Positions 7,373 through 16,137 of a stretch of 36,089 bases of DNA are shown piece after piece. The notes below the pieces were generated by a model that was given only the letters and a program-made list of their open reading frames with translations, searched no databases and was not told where the DNA came from. This stretch comes from Oscillospiraceae bacterium. GTDB lineage: Bacteria; Bacillota; Clostridia; Oscillospirales; CAG-272. Made by a program: the position numbers and the translations under genes. Each line of letters opens with the position of its first letter. The first letter of the stretch is position 1. The DNA lies in the NCBI GenBank assembly GCA_015063855.1, contig SVTI01000016.1, positions 1 through 36,089 on the forward strand, read 5' to 3'.

Positions 7373-8992
7373 TTAAGCCTCTACGATCATTGCCTCGTAG
7401 GGCTTTAAGGTCATATTTTCGTCAAGTCTCTTTCTTTGGTGTGTGGAGAGCATAAGCTTACCACCCTTGCAGGGTTTATTCACCTTGATCTTCTTTTCAG
7501 AATAGTTAAGAACAACATAAACATCCTTTTCACCTTCAAGGAAACGGCGGAATACTACCTCACCGTCAGCGTTCTTGAGAAGCTCAAAGTCACCTCTCAT
7601 AAGAGTCTTGTTAGCCGCTCTTACCTTAAAGAGATTCTTATAATAACCGTAAACTCCGTCCGCTGCGGCAAGTTCGTTCTTAGCGTTAATATCCTTATAG
7701 AAGTCGTTAAGCTTTATCCAAGGCTTACCGGTAGTAAAGCCTCCGTTTTCACTGTCATCCCATGCCATGGGAACGCGTCCGCAGTCACGGCTGTCAAAGG
7801 AGAAACGGCGGAGCGTTTCTTCAACACCGAACTTCTTAACGAGGATATCCTGATTGTTGCAGGATTCGATATCTATACTTTCCTCAAGAGTGTGGAATAT
7901 GGGGTTGATACAGCCCAATTCCTGACCCTCATAAAGGAAGGGGGTACCCTGCTGACAGTAAAGGAGAGTTGCAAGCATCTTTGCGCTTTCTCTTCTGTAC
8001 TTGCCCGTATTGCCGAAGCGGTTAAGACATCTGGGCTGATCGTGATTTTCCATACAGAGTGCATTCCAGCCCTCACCGTTAAGACCCTTCTGCCATTTTG
8101 CAAGAACGTCAACGAAATCGTGAGGCTTGAATTCTGCAGGATAGAAGCGCTTGCCGTCCTCACGTCCCACTCTCATATGCTCAAACTGGAAAGCAAGGGT
8201 AAGCTCGCCTCTGTCGGGATGTGTAAGCATAAGAGAATCCTCGGGAGGAAGATCCCATACCTCACCTACGGTAAACGCGTTGTGAGGCTTAAAGCACTTT
8301 TCATAGAGCTCGTGAAGGAACTCGTGAAGTCTGGGTCCGTCACCGGGATGGGGCGCGTCAAAGTCCTTTGATATCATGTTGATAACGTCACAGCGGAAGC
8401 CGTCTACACCGCGGTCAAACCAGCGGTTGATCATATTAGCTATCTCTTCACGAACCTTGGGGTTTTCCCAATCGAGGTCGGGCTGATAATGGAAGCCAAC
8501 GTGGAGATAATACTGACCGCTCTTTTCATCATATATCCAGGCAGAACCGCCGATGGCATCGCCGCCCCACTTGTTGGGAGGTCCACCGTTAACGGGATCC
8601 TTCCAGATATAGTAATCACGGTACTTTGCATCCTTACCCTGAATAGCACTCTTGAACCACTCATGCTCATCCGAAGTATGGTTTACAACAAGATCCATAA
8701 GAAGGCGGATGCCTCTCTTATGCATCTCTTCAAGCATCTCCTCAAAGTCCTCCATTGTGCCGAATTTGGGGTCTACATTGTCAAAGTCAGAAATATCGTA
8801 ACCGTTATCCTTATCGGGGGTGGGGTAACAGGGGGATATCCACACTGTATTAACACCCAGATCCTTTAAGTAATCGAGCTTACTGATAATTCCCTTGAAA
8901 TCGCCTATACCGTCTCCGTTGGAGTCACAGAAGCTCTTGGGGTATATCTGATATACCACCGCGTCTTTATACCAATCTTTTTTAGTTTCCAT
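7373..8992 (-). CDS. GH13 alpha-glucosidase (oligo-1,6-glucosidase/glucan glucosidase type)
   Basis: A 539-residue glycoside hydrolase family 13 enzyme with no signal peptide, so it is cytosolic and acts on imported short alpha-glucosides. Its start WYKDAVVYQIYPKSF and the block SNGDGIGDFKGI are typical of the oligo-1,6-glucosidase/trehalose-6-phosphate hydrolase branch. Catalytic residues are visible: nucleophile Asp202 (GFRCDVI), acid/base Glu244 (TVGEVWD) and transition-state stabiliser Asp318 (ENHDQP); the conserved DLVVNHTS is at 100-107. A C-terminal beta domain ends the protein. Its ATG lies three bases after the stop of the flavin reductase gene, so both are probably co-transcribed from the promoter near 10390. 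Exact linkage preference (alpha-1,4, 1,6 or trehalose-6-P) is not determined. Confidence 0.92.
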   Translation of the reverse strand: METKKDWYKDAVVYQIYPKSFCDSNGDGIGDFKGIISKLDYLKDLGVNTVWISPCYPTPDKDNGYDISDFDNVDPKFGTMEDFEEMLEEMHKRGIRLLMDLVVNHTSDEHEWFKSAIQGKDAKYRDYYIWKDPVNGGPPNKWGGDAIGGSAWIYDEKSGQYYLHVGFHYQPDLDWENPKVREEIANMINRWFDRGVDGFRCDVINMISKDFDAPHPGDGPRLHEFLHELYEKCFKPHNAFTVGEVWDLPPEDSLMLTHPDRGELTLAFQFEHMRVGREDGKRFYPAEFKPHDFVDVLAKWQKGLNGEGWNALCMENHDQPRCLNRFGNTGKYRRESAKMLATLLYCQQGTPFLYEGQELGCINPIFHTLEESIDIESCNNQDILVKKFGVEETLRRFSFDSRDCGRVPMAWDDSENGGFTTGKPWIKLNDFYKDINAKNELAAADGVYGYYKNLFKVRAANKTLMRGDFELLKNADGEVVFRRFLEGEKDVYVVLNYSEKKIKVNKPCKGGKLMLSTHQRKRLDENMTLKPYEAMIVEA

Positions 8993-8995
8993 ATT

Positions 8996-9577
8996 TTATT
9001 TCTCTCTTTTATTAGTTTTTTTCTTTCTTACGGAATAGCCGAAGGAACCTAATTTTCTGCCCAGAGCCATATAATCACCGTGAGAGTATGCAATAAGGTT
9101 ACATCTCTCCATACGGAGCTTTCCCTTATCGTCAAGAAGACTCTCCTCAACATCCACCGATACTATATCGCAAAGAAACATATCATGCGTACCGAGGGGG
9201 ATTATATCGAAAACCTTACATTCAAGGGCTATGGGACATTCCTCAATAACGGGAGCGGATACGTTTGCCCCGGGAACGGCGGTAAAATTGCATTTTTCAA
9301 ATTTGTCCATATCCCGACCGCTTCGCACTCCGCATATATCAACGCTTCGTGTCATCGCCTGGGTAGGAAGATTGACCACAAGCTCACGGCTTTTCTTGAT
9401 AAGCTCGTATGAATATCTCTCGGGACGTATAGAAACGTAGAGCTTGGGGGGCTGGGAATTTATTATTCCCGTCCAGCCTACCGTAAACACATTCGGCTTT
9501 TCAACGCTGCCGCTTGTCACAAGGACACAGGGCACAGGCGAGAGCTGTGCCGAACCCTTCCAAATCTGCTTAGCCAT
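8996..9577 (-). CDS. Flavin reductase-like FMN-binding split-barrel protein
   Basis: A 193-residue protein of the flavin reductase-like family (DIM6/NTAB-type split barrel), which binds FMN and commonly passes electrons from NAD(P)H. Recognisable are the opening MAKQIWKGSAQLSPVPCVLVTSG, VGWTGIINSQPPKLYVSIRPERYSYELI and the later LECKVFDIIPLGTHDMFLCDIVSVD block. The ATG at 9577 matches the family start better than an in-frame TTG at 9598. It overlaps the isomerase gene's last eight bases, indicating translational coupling. The last residues are Lys-rich. The physiological partner is unknown; the link with sugar genes may be only transcriptional. Confidence 0.85.
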   Translation of the reverse strand: MAKQIWKGSAQLSPVPCVLVTSGSVEKPNVFTVGWTGIINSQPPKLYVSIRPERYSYELIKKSRELVVNLPTQAMTRSVDICGVRSGRDMDKFEKCNFTAVPGANVSAPVIEECPIALECKVFDIIPLGTHDMFLCDIVSVDVEESLLDDKGKLRMERCNLIAYSHGDYMALGRKLGSFGYSVRKKKTNKREK

Positions 9578-10328
9578 TATTTTCTTCGCTTGCCTCAAGA
9601 GCCATTCTCTTGAAGAACTTGTAGCAACGCTTTACGTCGTTGATACCGTCGGGAATCTGACCCTCGCTTTCAACAATCATGGGCCAGCGCATTTCAAGCG
9701 CATAATCAACGCATGCACGTACAGGTGCAACACCCTCGCCCAAAGATTTGGGAGTACGGTCCATAAGACCGTCCTTGATATGCACAAGACCGATTCTTTC
9801 CTTATGCTCCTCCATGAACTTAACGGGATCAAGTCCTGCGAAGAACACCCAGAAGGTGTCAACCTCAAAAAGAACGTTGGTCTCGTTCCACAAAACCTCA
9901 AAAGGTACCACGCCGTCCTTGTTAGGCTTAAATTCCTTATCGTGGTTATGGAAATAAAGCTTCATGCCCTCAGCCTCAAACTTAGGCTGATATTCATTGA
10001 TGAAATCACGAAGCTCATAAACGAGCTCCTTGTTGTATATCTCGTAAGCGGGGATAACAATGTTGGTATTACCTATTTCCTTATGATATTTGACAACACC
10101 CTCAAAGTCTGCTATAATATCCTTCACAGCTACGTGAGCGCCGATAACTCCGAATTTATATTTTTCAAGGAGATCCTTTATCTCCCGTGCGCTCTTGCCG
10201 AAGAAGCCTGCAAACTCTACAAACTTATAATAGAATTCCTGAATTCTCTTGAACGCATATTCCATATCGTCTGCGGTATAATCGTTTATACTATAAAGCT
10301 GCAGACCGAAATCAACCATATTTTCCAT
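9570..10328 (-). CDS. Sugar phosphate isomerase/epimerase-like TIM barrel protein
   Basis: A 252-residue protein resembling the xylose isomerase-like TIM barrel (AP endonuclease family 2 fold). It opens with FGLQLYSINDY and carries likely metal-site segments YFHNHDKEF, FEVDTFWVFFAG, LVHIKDG and PMIVESEGQ in the usual order for sugar isomerases/epimerases and inosose dehydratase-like enzymes. The start at 10328 is supported by GAGG nine bases upstream. It is first in an operon with the flavin reductase and GH13 genes, which suggests use of a carbohydrate. The precise substrate is not known. Confidence 0.85.
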   Translation of the reverse strand: MENMVDFGLQLYSINDYTADDMEYAFKRIQEFYYKFVEFAGFFGKSAREIKDLLEKYKFGVIGAHVAVKDIIADFEGVVKYHKEIGNTNIVIPAYEIYNKELVYELRDFINEYQPKFEAEGMKLYFHNHDKEFKPNKDGVVPFEVLWNETNVLFEVDTFWVFFAGLDPVKFMEEHKERIGLVHIKDGLMDRTPKSLGEGVAPVRACVDYALEMRWPMIVESEGQIPDGINDVKRCYKFFKRMALEASEENNG

Positions 10329-10361
10329 TATATTTACCTCGCGAAAAATTCTATACTATTT

Positions 10362-10390
10362 ATTATATAACATTTACACGACGATTTCAA
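10362..10390 (-). promoter_or_regulatory. Sigma-A promoter of the isomerase/flavin reductase/GH13 operon
   Basis: On the minus strand: TTGAAA (10385-10390), 17-base spacer, TATAAT (10362-10367). The leader is about 27 bases. It is divergent from the infC promoter. Confidence 0.8.
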
Positions 10391-10423
10391 GACCAAAAAT
10401 TATTTTTTATTTCAAAAAAAGTC

Positions 10424-10452
10424 TTGACAAATAAAAACAACTGTGGTATACT
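10424..10452 (+). promoter_or_regulatory. Sigma-A promoter of infC-rpmI-rplT
   Basis: Consensus -35 TTGACA (10424-10429), 17-base spacer, -10 TATACT (10447-10452). Transcription should start near 10459, at the head of the L20-type leader. Confidence 0.85.
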
Positions 10453-10458
10453 ATCGCA

Positions 10459-10605
10459 GTAAATGAAGCAGAACCATCCGTTCTCACCCCGTAACCGAAA
10501 CAAAGCGTGGGTCAATATCGTACTACTCTATGGATGAGGTAGTGCTGTATTTGTGCGGAGATTTTGCTTTCGCACATTTTTTATTTTATTTGGGGGTGCA
10601 GTCCT
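10459..10605 (+). promoter_or_regulatory. L20 leader (ribosomal protein autoregulatory attenuator)
   Basis: The leader of the IF3 operon resembles the Firmicutes L20 leader: GCAGAACCATCCG then TTCTCACC near its 5' end, a partner GGATG around 10531, a stem ACTAC...GTAGT (about 10523-10544), and a terminator just before infC. In Bacillus, excess L20 binds such a leader and favours termination; the same control is inferred here. rplT lies at the end of this operon, as expected for the feedback loop. Confidence 0.8.
10552..10582 (+). terminator. Attenuator terminator ahead of infC
   Basis: Stem TGTGCG (10552-10557) with CGCACA (10571-10576), then T6 (10577-10582). It lies 24 bases before the infC start, within the L20 leader, so readthrough must be regulated. 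Confidence 0.85.
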
Positions 10606-11154
10606 ATAAAAAATAATAACAACTCAAAGGAGCTTCTTATCAACGAAAAGATCAATTTCGAAGGCTCCAAGACAGTCCGTATCATCGGCGCAGACAACGA
10701 GCAGCTCGGACTCGTTTCTTTCGATCAGGCGCTTGATATGTCCTATGATGCAGGTCTCGACCTTGTACTTATAGCGGCACAGGCAGATCCGCCCGTATGC
10801 AGAATCATGGATTACGGTAAGTACCGTTATGAGCGTGATAAGCGTGAGAAGGAAGCAAAAAAGAAACAGCAGGTCGTTGACATAAAGGAAATTCAGCTTT
10901 CCTGCCGTATTGATACTAATGACTTTAACACCAAGGTAAACCGCGCGCGTCAGTTCCTGGCGCATGGTGATAAGGTAAAGGTTGTTGTTAGATTTAAGGG
11001 GCGTCAGATGGCACATCAGGAGATCGGTGCTGATCTTCTTGCAAAGTTCTCCGCAGCCTGCGAGGATATATGTATCATCGATAAGCAGCCTAAGCTGGAA
11101 GGAAGATTCCTCTCCATGTTCTTAGCACCTCAATCCGCCAAAGCTACAAAATGA
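10606..11154 (+). CDS. infC: Translation initiation factor IF-3
   Basis: IF3 binds the 30S subunit and checks start codon-anticodon pairing. The family segments are clear: SKELLINEKI at the N-terminus, VRIIGADNEQLGLVS, DLVLIAAQADPPVCRIMDYGKYRYE, a Lys-rich linker, then the C-domain with DFNTKVNRARQFL and KVVVRFKGRQMAHQEIG. No ATG, GTG or TTG occurs in frame between the attenuator hairpin and the conserved sequence. The best start is ATA 10606, nine bases after GGGGG, giving 182 residues (normal length). An alternative is ATC 10639, six bases after AAAGGAG, but it would drop the conserved SKELL. Rare start codons are known for infC because IF3 rejects them, giving autoregulation. First gene of infC-rpmI-rplT. 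Confidence 0.93.
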   Translation: MKNNNNSKELLINEKINFEGSKTVRIIGADNEQLGLVSFDQALDMSYDAGLDLVLIAAQADPPVCRIMDYGKYRYERDKREKEAKKKQQVVDIKEIQLSCRIDTNDFNTKVNRARQFLAHGDKVKVVVRFKGRQMAHQEIGADLLAKFSAACEDICIIDKQPKLEGRFLSMFLAPQSAKATK

Positions 11155-11170
11155 AAGGAGATATATAAAA

Positions 11171-11371
11171 ATGGCAAAGATCAAAACACATAAGGCTACA
11201 GCAAAAAGATTTAAGTTAACAGCTACCGGTAAGGTAAAGATCAATCACACCGACCGTCGTCATAAGCTCGGTCTCAAGTCCTCTAAGCGTAAGATGCACC
11301 TCAGAAAAGCAGGTTATTTAAGCGATTCTATGGCTCCCGCCGTAAAGAAGCTTATGCCCTACGCAAAGTAA
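11171..11371 (+). CDS. rpmI: Ribosomal protein L35 (bL35)
   Basis: A 66-residue, highly basic 50S subunit protein of normal length. It has the family opening KIKTHKATAKRFKLTATGKVK and the SKRKMHLRKAGYLS segment. AAAGGAG precedes the ATG at good spacing. It sits between infC and rplT, the standard order, 16 bases after infC. Confidence 0.97.
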   Translation: MAKIKTHKATAKRFKLTATGKVKINHTDRRHKLGLKSSKRKMHLRKAGYLSDSMAPAVKKLMPYAK

Positions 11372-11407
11372 TATCACAGAATTTTAGTTTAAGAAGGAGA
11401 TAATAAA

Positions 11408-11761
11408 ATGGCAAGAGTAAAAGGCGCTATGATGACGCGCAAGAGAAGAAATAAAGTTTTAAAGCTCGCCAAGGGTTACTGGGGTGCCAAGAGTAAGCAC
11501 TTTAAGATGGCGAAGCAGCAGGTACTCAAGAGCGGTAACTACGCATTCGCCGGCAGAAAGATGAAGAAGAGAGATTTCCGTTCTCTCTGGATCACCAGAA
11601 TCTCTGCACAGGCTAAGGTTAACGGCATCAACTATTCTCAGTTCATGCACGGTCTTAAGAAGGCTGATATCAACCTTAACAGAAAGATGCTTGCTGAGCT
11701 CGCAGTTTCCGATAAGGAAGCATTCGCAGCTCTCGTAGATGCAGCTAAGAAGGCTCTCTAA
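11408..11761 (+). CDS. rplT: Ribosomal protein L20 (bL20)
   Basis: A 117-residue 50S assembly protein with the family signature [25 protein letters not shown] followed by [16 protein letters not shown] and [13 protein letters not shown]. Length is as usual. AGAAGGAG gives a strong ribosome site. L20 is also the likely repressor acting on the leader at 10459-10605. The gene is followed by an inverted repeat that may end the operon. Confidence 0.97.
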   Translation: MARVKGAMMTRKRRNKVLKLAKGYWGAKSKHFKMAKQQVLKSGNYAFAGRKMKKRDFRSLWITRISAQAKVNGINYSQFMHGLKKADINLNRKMLAELAVSDKEAFAALVDAAKKAL

Positions 11762-11773
11762 TTTATATATAAT

Positions 11774-11806
11774 ATCCCTCAGGCGTGTACGCGCCTGAGG
11801 GATTTC
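11774..11806 (+). terminator. Hairpin after rplT (probable terminator)
   Basis: Perfect 12-bp stem ATCCCTCAGGCG (11774-11785) with CGCCTGAGGGAT (11792-11803), six-base loop. Only TTT follows before CGCC, so termination may be incomplete and the next gene may partly depend on readthrough. Confidence 0.7.
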
Positions 11807-11826
11807 GCCGTTAAAATGGATAAATT

Positions 11827-12597
11827 ATGAATAACATAATCACCTCAAGAACGAACAAAACTATAGTAGAAGCGTCAAAATTAAAGGACAGAAAATACCG
11901 CGAACAAAAGGGCTTATACTACTTCGAGGGCAGAAAGCTATTCGAAGAGGCTCTTGAAAGCGCTGTAACCTTTGAATCGGTTTTTATAACAGAAAAATAC
12001 GTAAAAACACAAAATATCCCCCTTGACAGAGTAAATGCTCCGATATATACTGTAACAGATACGGTATACGAAAAGCTCTCCGATGACAGAGCACCCGACG
12101 GCATATTCTGTATCGCAAAAAAGAATATCCCAGCCAAAGCTGAGCTCGGAACAGTCTTTATTCTCTGCTCGGTCAGAGATCCGGGAAATCTCGGAACCTG
12201 TATTCGATCAGCCAGAGCTTTTGGCATAGACACTCTTATTCTTCACGACTGTGCCGATGAATATAATGCTAAGGTCATCCGTGCTTCAATGGGTGCATTC
12301 TTCAGACAGAGTATGCACCGTACAGAGAATATCGAAGAAACGATACGCAAGCTTTACGATGACGGTTATATCGTGCTCCCCTCCGCGCTTTCGGCAAACA
12401 GTACTTCCCTTTCCGATATAACCATCACCTCCAAAACGGTGTTCATCGTCGGAAATGAGGGACACGGAGTACCGGAAAGCGTGATCAAGGCTTGTAATAA
12501 TACGTCAGTCCTTATACCTATGCGTGGCGATACCGAATCGCTTAACGCATCGGTGGCTGCATCCCTTCTCATGTGGGAAATCTCAAAGGTATTATAA
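11827..12597 (+). CDS. TrmH/SpoU family RNA 2'-O-methyltransferase
   Basis: A 256-residue SPOUT-class enzyme that methylates a ribose 2'-OH on rRNA or tRNA using SAM. Residues about 1-100 form the substrate-binding domain (LKDRKYREQKGLYYFEGRKL). The knotted methyltransferase domain follows, with motif 1 RDPGNLGTCIRSA, motif 2 VGNEGHGVP and motif 3 IPMRGDTESLNASVAAS. The family most often acts on 23S rRNA in this arrangement (RlmB/TsnR-like), but the target nucleotide cannot be assigned. dprA begins two bases after its stop. The ribosome site is weak (GGA). Confidence 0.92.
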   Translation: MNNIITSRTNKTIVEASKLKDRKYREQKGLYYFEGRKLFEEALESAVTFESVFITEKYVKTQNIPLDRVNAPIYTVTDTVYEKLSDDRAPDGIFCIAKKNIPAKAELGTVFILCSVRDPGNLGTCIRSARAFGIDTLILHDCADEYNAKVIRASMGAFFRQSMHRTENIEETIRKLYDDGYIVLPSALSANSTSLSDITITSKTVFIVGNEGHGVPESVIKACNNTSVLIPMRGDTESLNASVAASLLMWEISKVL

Positions 12598-12599
12598 TT

Positions 12600-13811
12600 A
12601 TGAAAAACAGAAAATACTGGGTATGGTTAAGTCTTGCCTTAGGTGTGGCAACGTCTGCTCACCAGAGACTGCTTCCTGCCTTTGACAATAATATTGAAAA
12701 TATATACAATTCCTCGGAGGATGAGCTTAAAGGGCTAAGACTGTCTCCAAGACAGAAAAGTGCTCTTCTCGACAAATCCACAGACGAGGCAGAGCGTATT
12801 ATCGGCTGGTGTGACAATAATAACGTAAAGATACTCTGTTATGATGACGAGAGATATCCTGACCGTTTACGTCAGATACCCGATTCACCCACAGTGTTGT
12901 ATTATATCGGAACGCTGTATAAGCTTGACGATATGCTGTGTATGGCATGTGTCGGTACAAGGGATATGACCAGATACGGACATGACGCCGCATATGCCTT
13001 CTGTCACGATCTGGCAAAATGCGGAGCCGTAGTGGTATCCGGTCTTGCCGCAGGAATAGATACAGCCTGTCACCGAGCCGCACTTGATGCGGGTGGTAAG
13101 ACGGTAGCTGTCCTCGGTTGCCGTATAAACAAGGTGTATCCCATGGAGAACAGACCTCTTATGGTAGAGATAGCGAGAAACGGTCTTCTCCTGACCGAAT
13201 ATCACCCCTTTTATAAGACCTCTCCCATGAACTTCCCGAAGCGTAACCGTATTATAAGCGGTCTGTCTCAAGCTACAGTGGTGTTTGAGGCTGATAACGG
13301 AAGCGGCTCGCTCATAACAGCCAACACCGCAAAGAAGCAAGGCAGAGCGATATATGCTCTCCCCGGTAACATCGGAAATTCCGGTTCTGTAGGAACAAAT
13401 CAGCTTATCAGCGACGGCGCAAAGATAGTAACAAGGGTATCAGATATTATAGACGAATACCGATACCTCTACCCCGACCTTGGTGCCTGCGATTTTATCT
13501 ACGATTACTCCCCTGCCCATAAGGCAAAGGACTCGTTTATCAAGACAAGAAAAACAGCCCGCACCGCAGAGGATAAGTCCGAAAAAGCACCCGAATCGGT
13601 GACTGAAGCAGATCCGTCCGAAATTCCAAGCGATCTAACAGGTGTCGAAAGAGCTATCTTCGAAAGGCTCGATATAAGCGACGCACGCTCTCAGGACTAT
13701 CTGTATATTCCCGAATATACACCTAACGAAATAATGTCTGCATTAACAATGCTTGAGCTCAAGGGTTATATTGAGGTAAGTGCAGGCAATAAATACAGAC
13801 GGTTGAAGTAA
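12600..13811 (+). CDS. dprA: DNA processing protein DprA/Smf
   Basis: A 403-residue DprA, which loads RecA on incoming single-stranded DNA during natural transformation and is kept in many non-competent bacteria. An N-terminal helical extension (about 1-75) precedes the Rossmann-like domain with CVGTRDMTRYG, VVSGLAAGIDTACHRAAL, KTVAVLGCRINKVYP, NFPKRNRIISGLS and SGSLITANTAKKQGR. A spacer and a C-terminal winged-helix domain (about 335-403, ending MLELKGYIEVSAGNKYRR) follow. I use ATG 12600; an upstream in-frame GTG at 12573 would overlap the methyltransferase gene. Probably co-transcribed with that gene. Confidence 0.95.
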   Translation: MKNRKYWVWLSLALGVATSAHQRLLPAFDNNIENIYNSSEDELKGLRLSPRQKSALLDKSTDEAERIIGWCDNNNVKILCYDDERYPDRLRQIPDSPTVLYYIGTLYKLDDMLCMACVGTRDMTRYGHDAAYAFCHDLAKCGAVVVSGLAAGIDTACHRAALDAGGKTVAVLGCRINKVYPMENRPLMVEIARNGLLLTEYHPFYKTSPMNFPKRNRIISGLSQATVVFEADNGSGSLITANTAKKQGRAIYALPGNIGNSGSVGTNQLISDGAKIVTRVSDIIDEYRYLYPDLGACDFIYDYSPAHKAKDSFIKTRKTARTAEDKSEKAPESVTEADPSEIPSDLTGVERAIFERLDISDARSQDYLYIPEYTPNEIMSALTMLELKGYIEVSAGNKYRRLK

Positions 13812-13851
13812 GGTTGAAAAACATTATTTATTATAAATCCCATACATTCAG

Positions 13852-13884
13852 AAAGGAATCTGCCGTGTGCAGATATTTAACTAA
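13852..13884 (+). promoter_or_regulatory. Split ribosome-binding site of topA with intervening hairpin
   Basis: AAAGGA (13852-13857) is 27 bases from the topA ATG. Between them ATCTGC (13858-13863) and GCAGAT (13869-13874) form a perfect 6-bp stem. Folding would shorten the working distance to the ten bases ATTTAACTAA. An in-frame TAA directly precedes the ATG, so no earlier start is possible. Confidence 0.5.
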
Positions 13885-16137
13885 ATGTCAAATCTCGTAA
13901 TTGTTGAGTCACCTACAAAAGCAACACCTATCAAAGGCTACCTCGGTCAGGGTTACAAGGTAGTAGCCTCCTGGGGTCACGTAAGAGACCTGCCCAAGAG
14001 CAGCCTCGGTGTTGATATTGAAAATGACTTTGATGCAAAATATATCAATATCAGAGGTAAGGGCGACCTTATCAAGGAATTAAAGAAGGAAGCCAAGAAA
14101 GCAAACAAGGTTTTCCTCGCAACTGACCCTGACCGTGAGGGCGAGGCTATAGCCTGGCATTTGGCAACAGCATTGGAGCTTGATCCTGCGAAAACCAAAA
14201 GAGTAACCTTTAACGAGATCACAAAATCGGCTATCAAGACAGCCATCAAGGCTCCCCGTGATATCGACATGGATCTGGTAAACTCCCAGCAGGCAAGAAG
14301 AATACTCGACCGTATCGTAGGCTATAAGATAAGCCCCATTCTCTGGAAGAGTATCAAGAGCGGTCTCTCCGCAGGACGTGTTCAGTCTGTTGCTACAAGA
14401 ATAATCGTCGAACGCGAGGAAGAGATCAGAGCCTTCAATCCCGAAGAATATTGGACCATAGAGGCACTTCTTCTCACAGAAGAGAAGGCTTCCTTTAAAG
14501 CAAAATATTACGGCACAGGTGGTAAAAAGGCTGAGCTTAAGACCGAAGCGGATGCTATGGCTGTATACAATGCGGTCGATGGTAAGCCCTTTATCGTTGA
14601 CTCTGTGAAGAAGGCTGTAAGACAGAAGAATCCCCTTCCTCCCTTTATCACCTCCACCATGCAGCAGGAGGCTTCAAGAAAGTTAGGCTTCCAGCTCCAG
14701 CGTATCATGAAGGTAGCTCAGGAGCTCTATGAAGGCATCAATATAGGCTCAAAGAACGGCGGCGTTCAGGGTCTTATCACCTATATGCGTACCGACTCGT
14801 TGCGTATCTCCGCAGAGGCACAGGCTGCGGCTAAAGATTATATCATAAACACCTACGGTGAGAGCTATTATCCCAAGACCCCGAGAGTTTACAAGACAAA
14901 GGCGGGAGCACAGGACGCCCACGAAGCTATCCGTCCCTCCAACGTCAAGCTCACTCCCGATATGATCAAGAAATATCTCTCTCCCGATCAGTATAAGCTC
15001 TACAGACTTATCTGGAGCAGATTTGTAGCAAGCCAGATGGAGAGCGCGTCCTTCGACACCGTGAATGCATCCATTCTTGCAACGGGACATGAGTTCAGAG
15101 CATCCGGCTCCACTCTCAGATTCCCCGGTTATCTCGCTATCTACGAGGAGGTAGATGCAGATAAAGACTCCACTCTTCCCGAGCTTTATGAAAACCAGAC
15201 TCTCACCGCAAAGGAAATCAAGCCCGAGCAGCATTTCACAGAGCCTCCGCCCAGATATACCGAGGCATCCCTTATCAAGTTCCTCGAGGAGATGGGAATC
15301 GGACGACCCAGTACCTTTGCATCCATAGTAACTACCATCATTCAGAGAAACTACGTTAAACGTGAGGCTAAGGTTCTTAAACCCACTCCCTTGGGAGAGA
15401 TAACGAACAAGCTGATGATGGACAGCTTCTCGGACATCATCGATTATAAATTCACAGCAAATCTTGAGGACCGCCTAGACAGCATTGAGAATGGTGAGCA
15501 CAGTATGCTCGAGGTACTCTCTACCTTCTATGACACCTTTGCAAAGGAGCTCAACGAGGCCGAGAAGGTCCTGGCGGCACAGAAGATCGAGGTTCCTCCG
15601 GAGGAGACCGATATAGTATGTGAGCTCTGCGGCGCCAAGATGATCGTAAAAAACGGACGCTTCGGCAAGTTCGCCGCATGTCCCAACTATCCCGAATGTA
15701 AAAATACAAAGCGTATCGGTAAGGACGGCAAGGCTGTCGAATCTACCGAAAAGGAGCCTCCCAAGAAGGCAGGCTTTGCTTGCGAGGTATGCGGTGCAGA
15801 TATGGTAATCCGTTCAGGCAGATACGGAACCTTCTACGCCTGCGAGAACTACCCCAAGTGTAAGAATACCAAGCGTATCAATAAGGAGACAGGTATCCTC
15901 TGTCCCGACTGCGGCGCTAAGATAATCACCAAGAACGGAAGAAACAATTCCTTCTTCTACAGCTGTGAGAGATATCCTGACTGTCAGTTCTCTTCATGGG
16001 ATATGCCCACCAACGAAAAGTGTCCCGACTGCGGCAAGATGCTCTTCCGCAAGAAGGGTAAGAATCTCTTGGTCTGCAACGATAAATCCTGCGGATATAA
16101 GAGAGAGGATAAGGAACAAGAAAACAAGGATGAATAA
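13885..16137 (+). CDS. topA: DNA topoisomerase I (type IA)
   Basis: A 750-residue type IA topoisomerase that relaxes negative supercoils. The TOPRIM domain holds Glu9 (VIVESP) and [13 protein letters not shown] (81-93); the catalytic tyrosine is Tyr300 in [30 protein letters not shown] is also typical. From about residue 570 come four C-terminal zinc-ribbon modules with paired CxxC motifs (CELCGAKM...[15 protein letters not shown]...[15 protein letters not shown]...[15 protein letters not shown]...), which bind DNA. The N-terminal [11 protein letters not shown] differs from the usual AKAKTIxKYLG. The ATG is forced by an upstream in-frame stop. Its last eight bases overlap trmFO, as in an operon. 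Confidence 0.97.
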   Translation: MSNLVIVESPTKATPIKGYLGQGYKVVASWGHVRDLPKSSLGVDIENDFDAKYINIRGKGDLIKELKKEAKKANKVFLATDPDREGEAIAWHLATALELDPAKTKRVTFNEITKSAIKTAIKAPRDIDMDLVNSQQARRILDRIVGYKISPILWKSIKSGLSAGRVQSVATRIIVEREEEIRAFNPEEYWTIEALLLTEEKASFKAKYYGTGGKKAELKTEADAMAVYNAVDGKPFIVDSVKKAVRQKNPLPPFITSTMQQEASRKLGFQLQRIMKVAQELYEGINIGSKNGGVQGLITYMRTDSLRISAEAQAAAKDYIINTYGESYYPKTPRVYKTKAGAQDAHEAIRPSNVKLTPDMIKKYLSPDQYKLYRLIWSRFVASQMESASFDTVNASILATGHEFRASGSTLRFPGYLAIYEEVDADKDSTLPELYENQTLTAKEIKPEQHFTEPPPRYTEASLIKFLEEMGIGRPSTFASIVTTIIQRNYVKREAKVLKPTPLGEITNKLMMDSFSDIIDYKFTANLEDRLDSIENGEHSMLEVLSTFYDTFAKELNEAEKVLAAQKIEVPPEETDIVCELCGAKMIVKNGRFGKFAACPNYPECKNTKRIGKDGKAVESTEKEPPKKAGFACEVCGADMVIRSGRYGTFYACENYPKCKNTKRINKETGILCPDCGAKIITKNGRNNSFFYSCERYPDCQFSSWDMPTNEKCPDCGKMLFRKKGKNLLVCNDKSCGYKREDKEQENKDE

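Noticed and set aside
10564-10566. TTG as the infC start
   Set aside because: It lies in the loop of the attenuator hairpin, has no ribosome site, and would add 14 residues not found in IF3.
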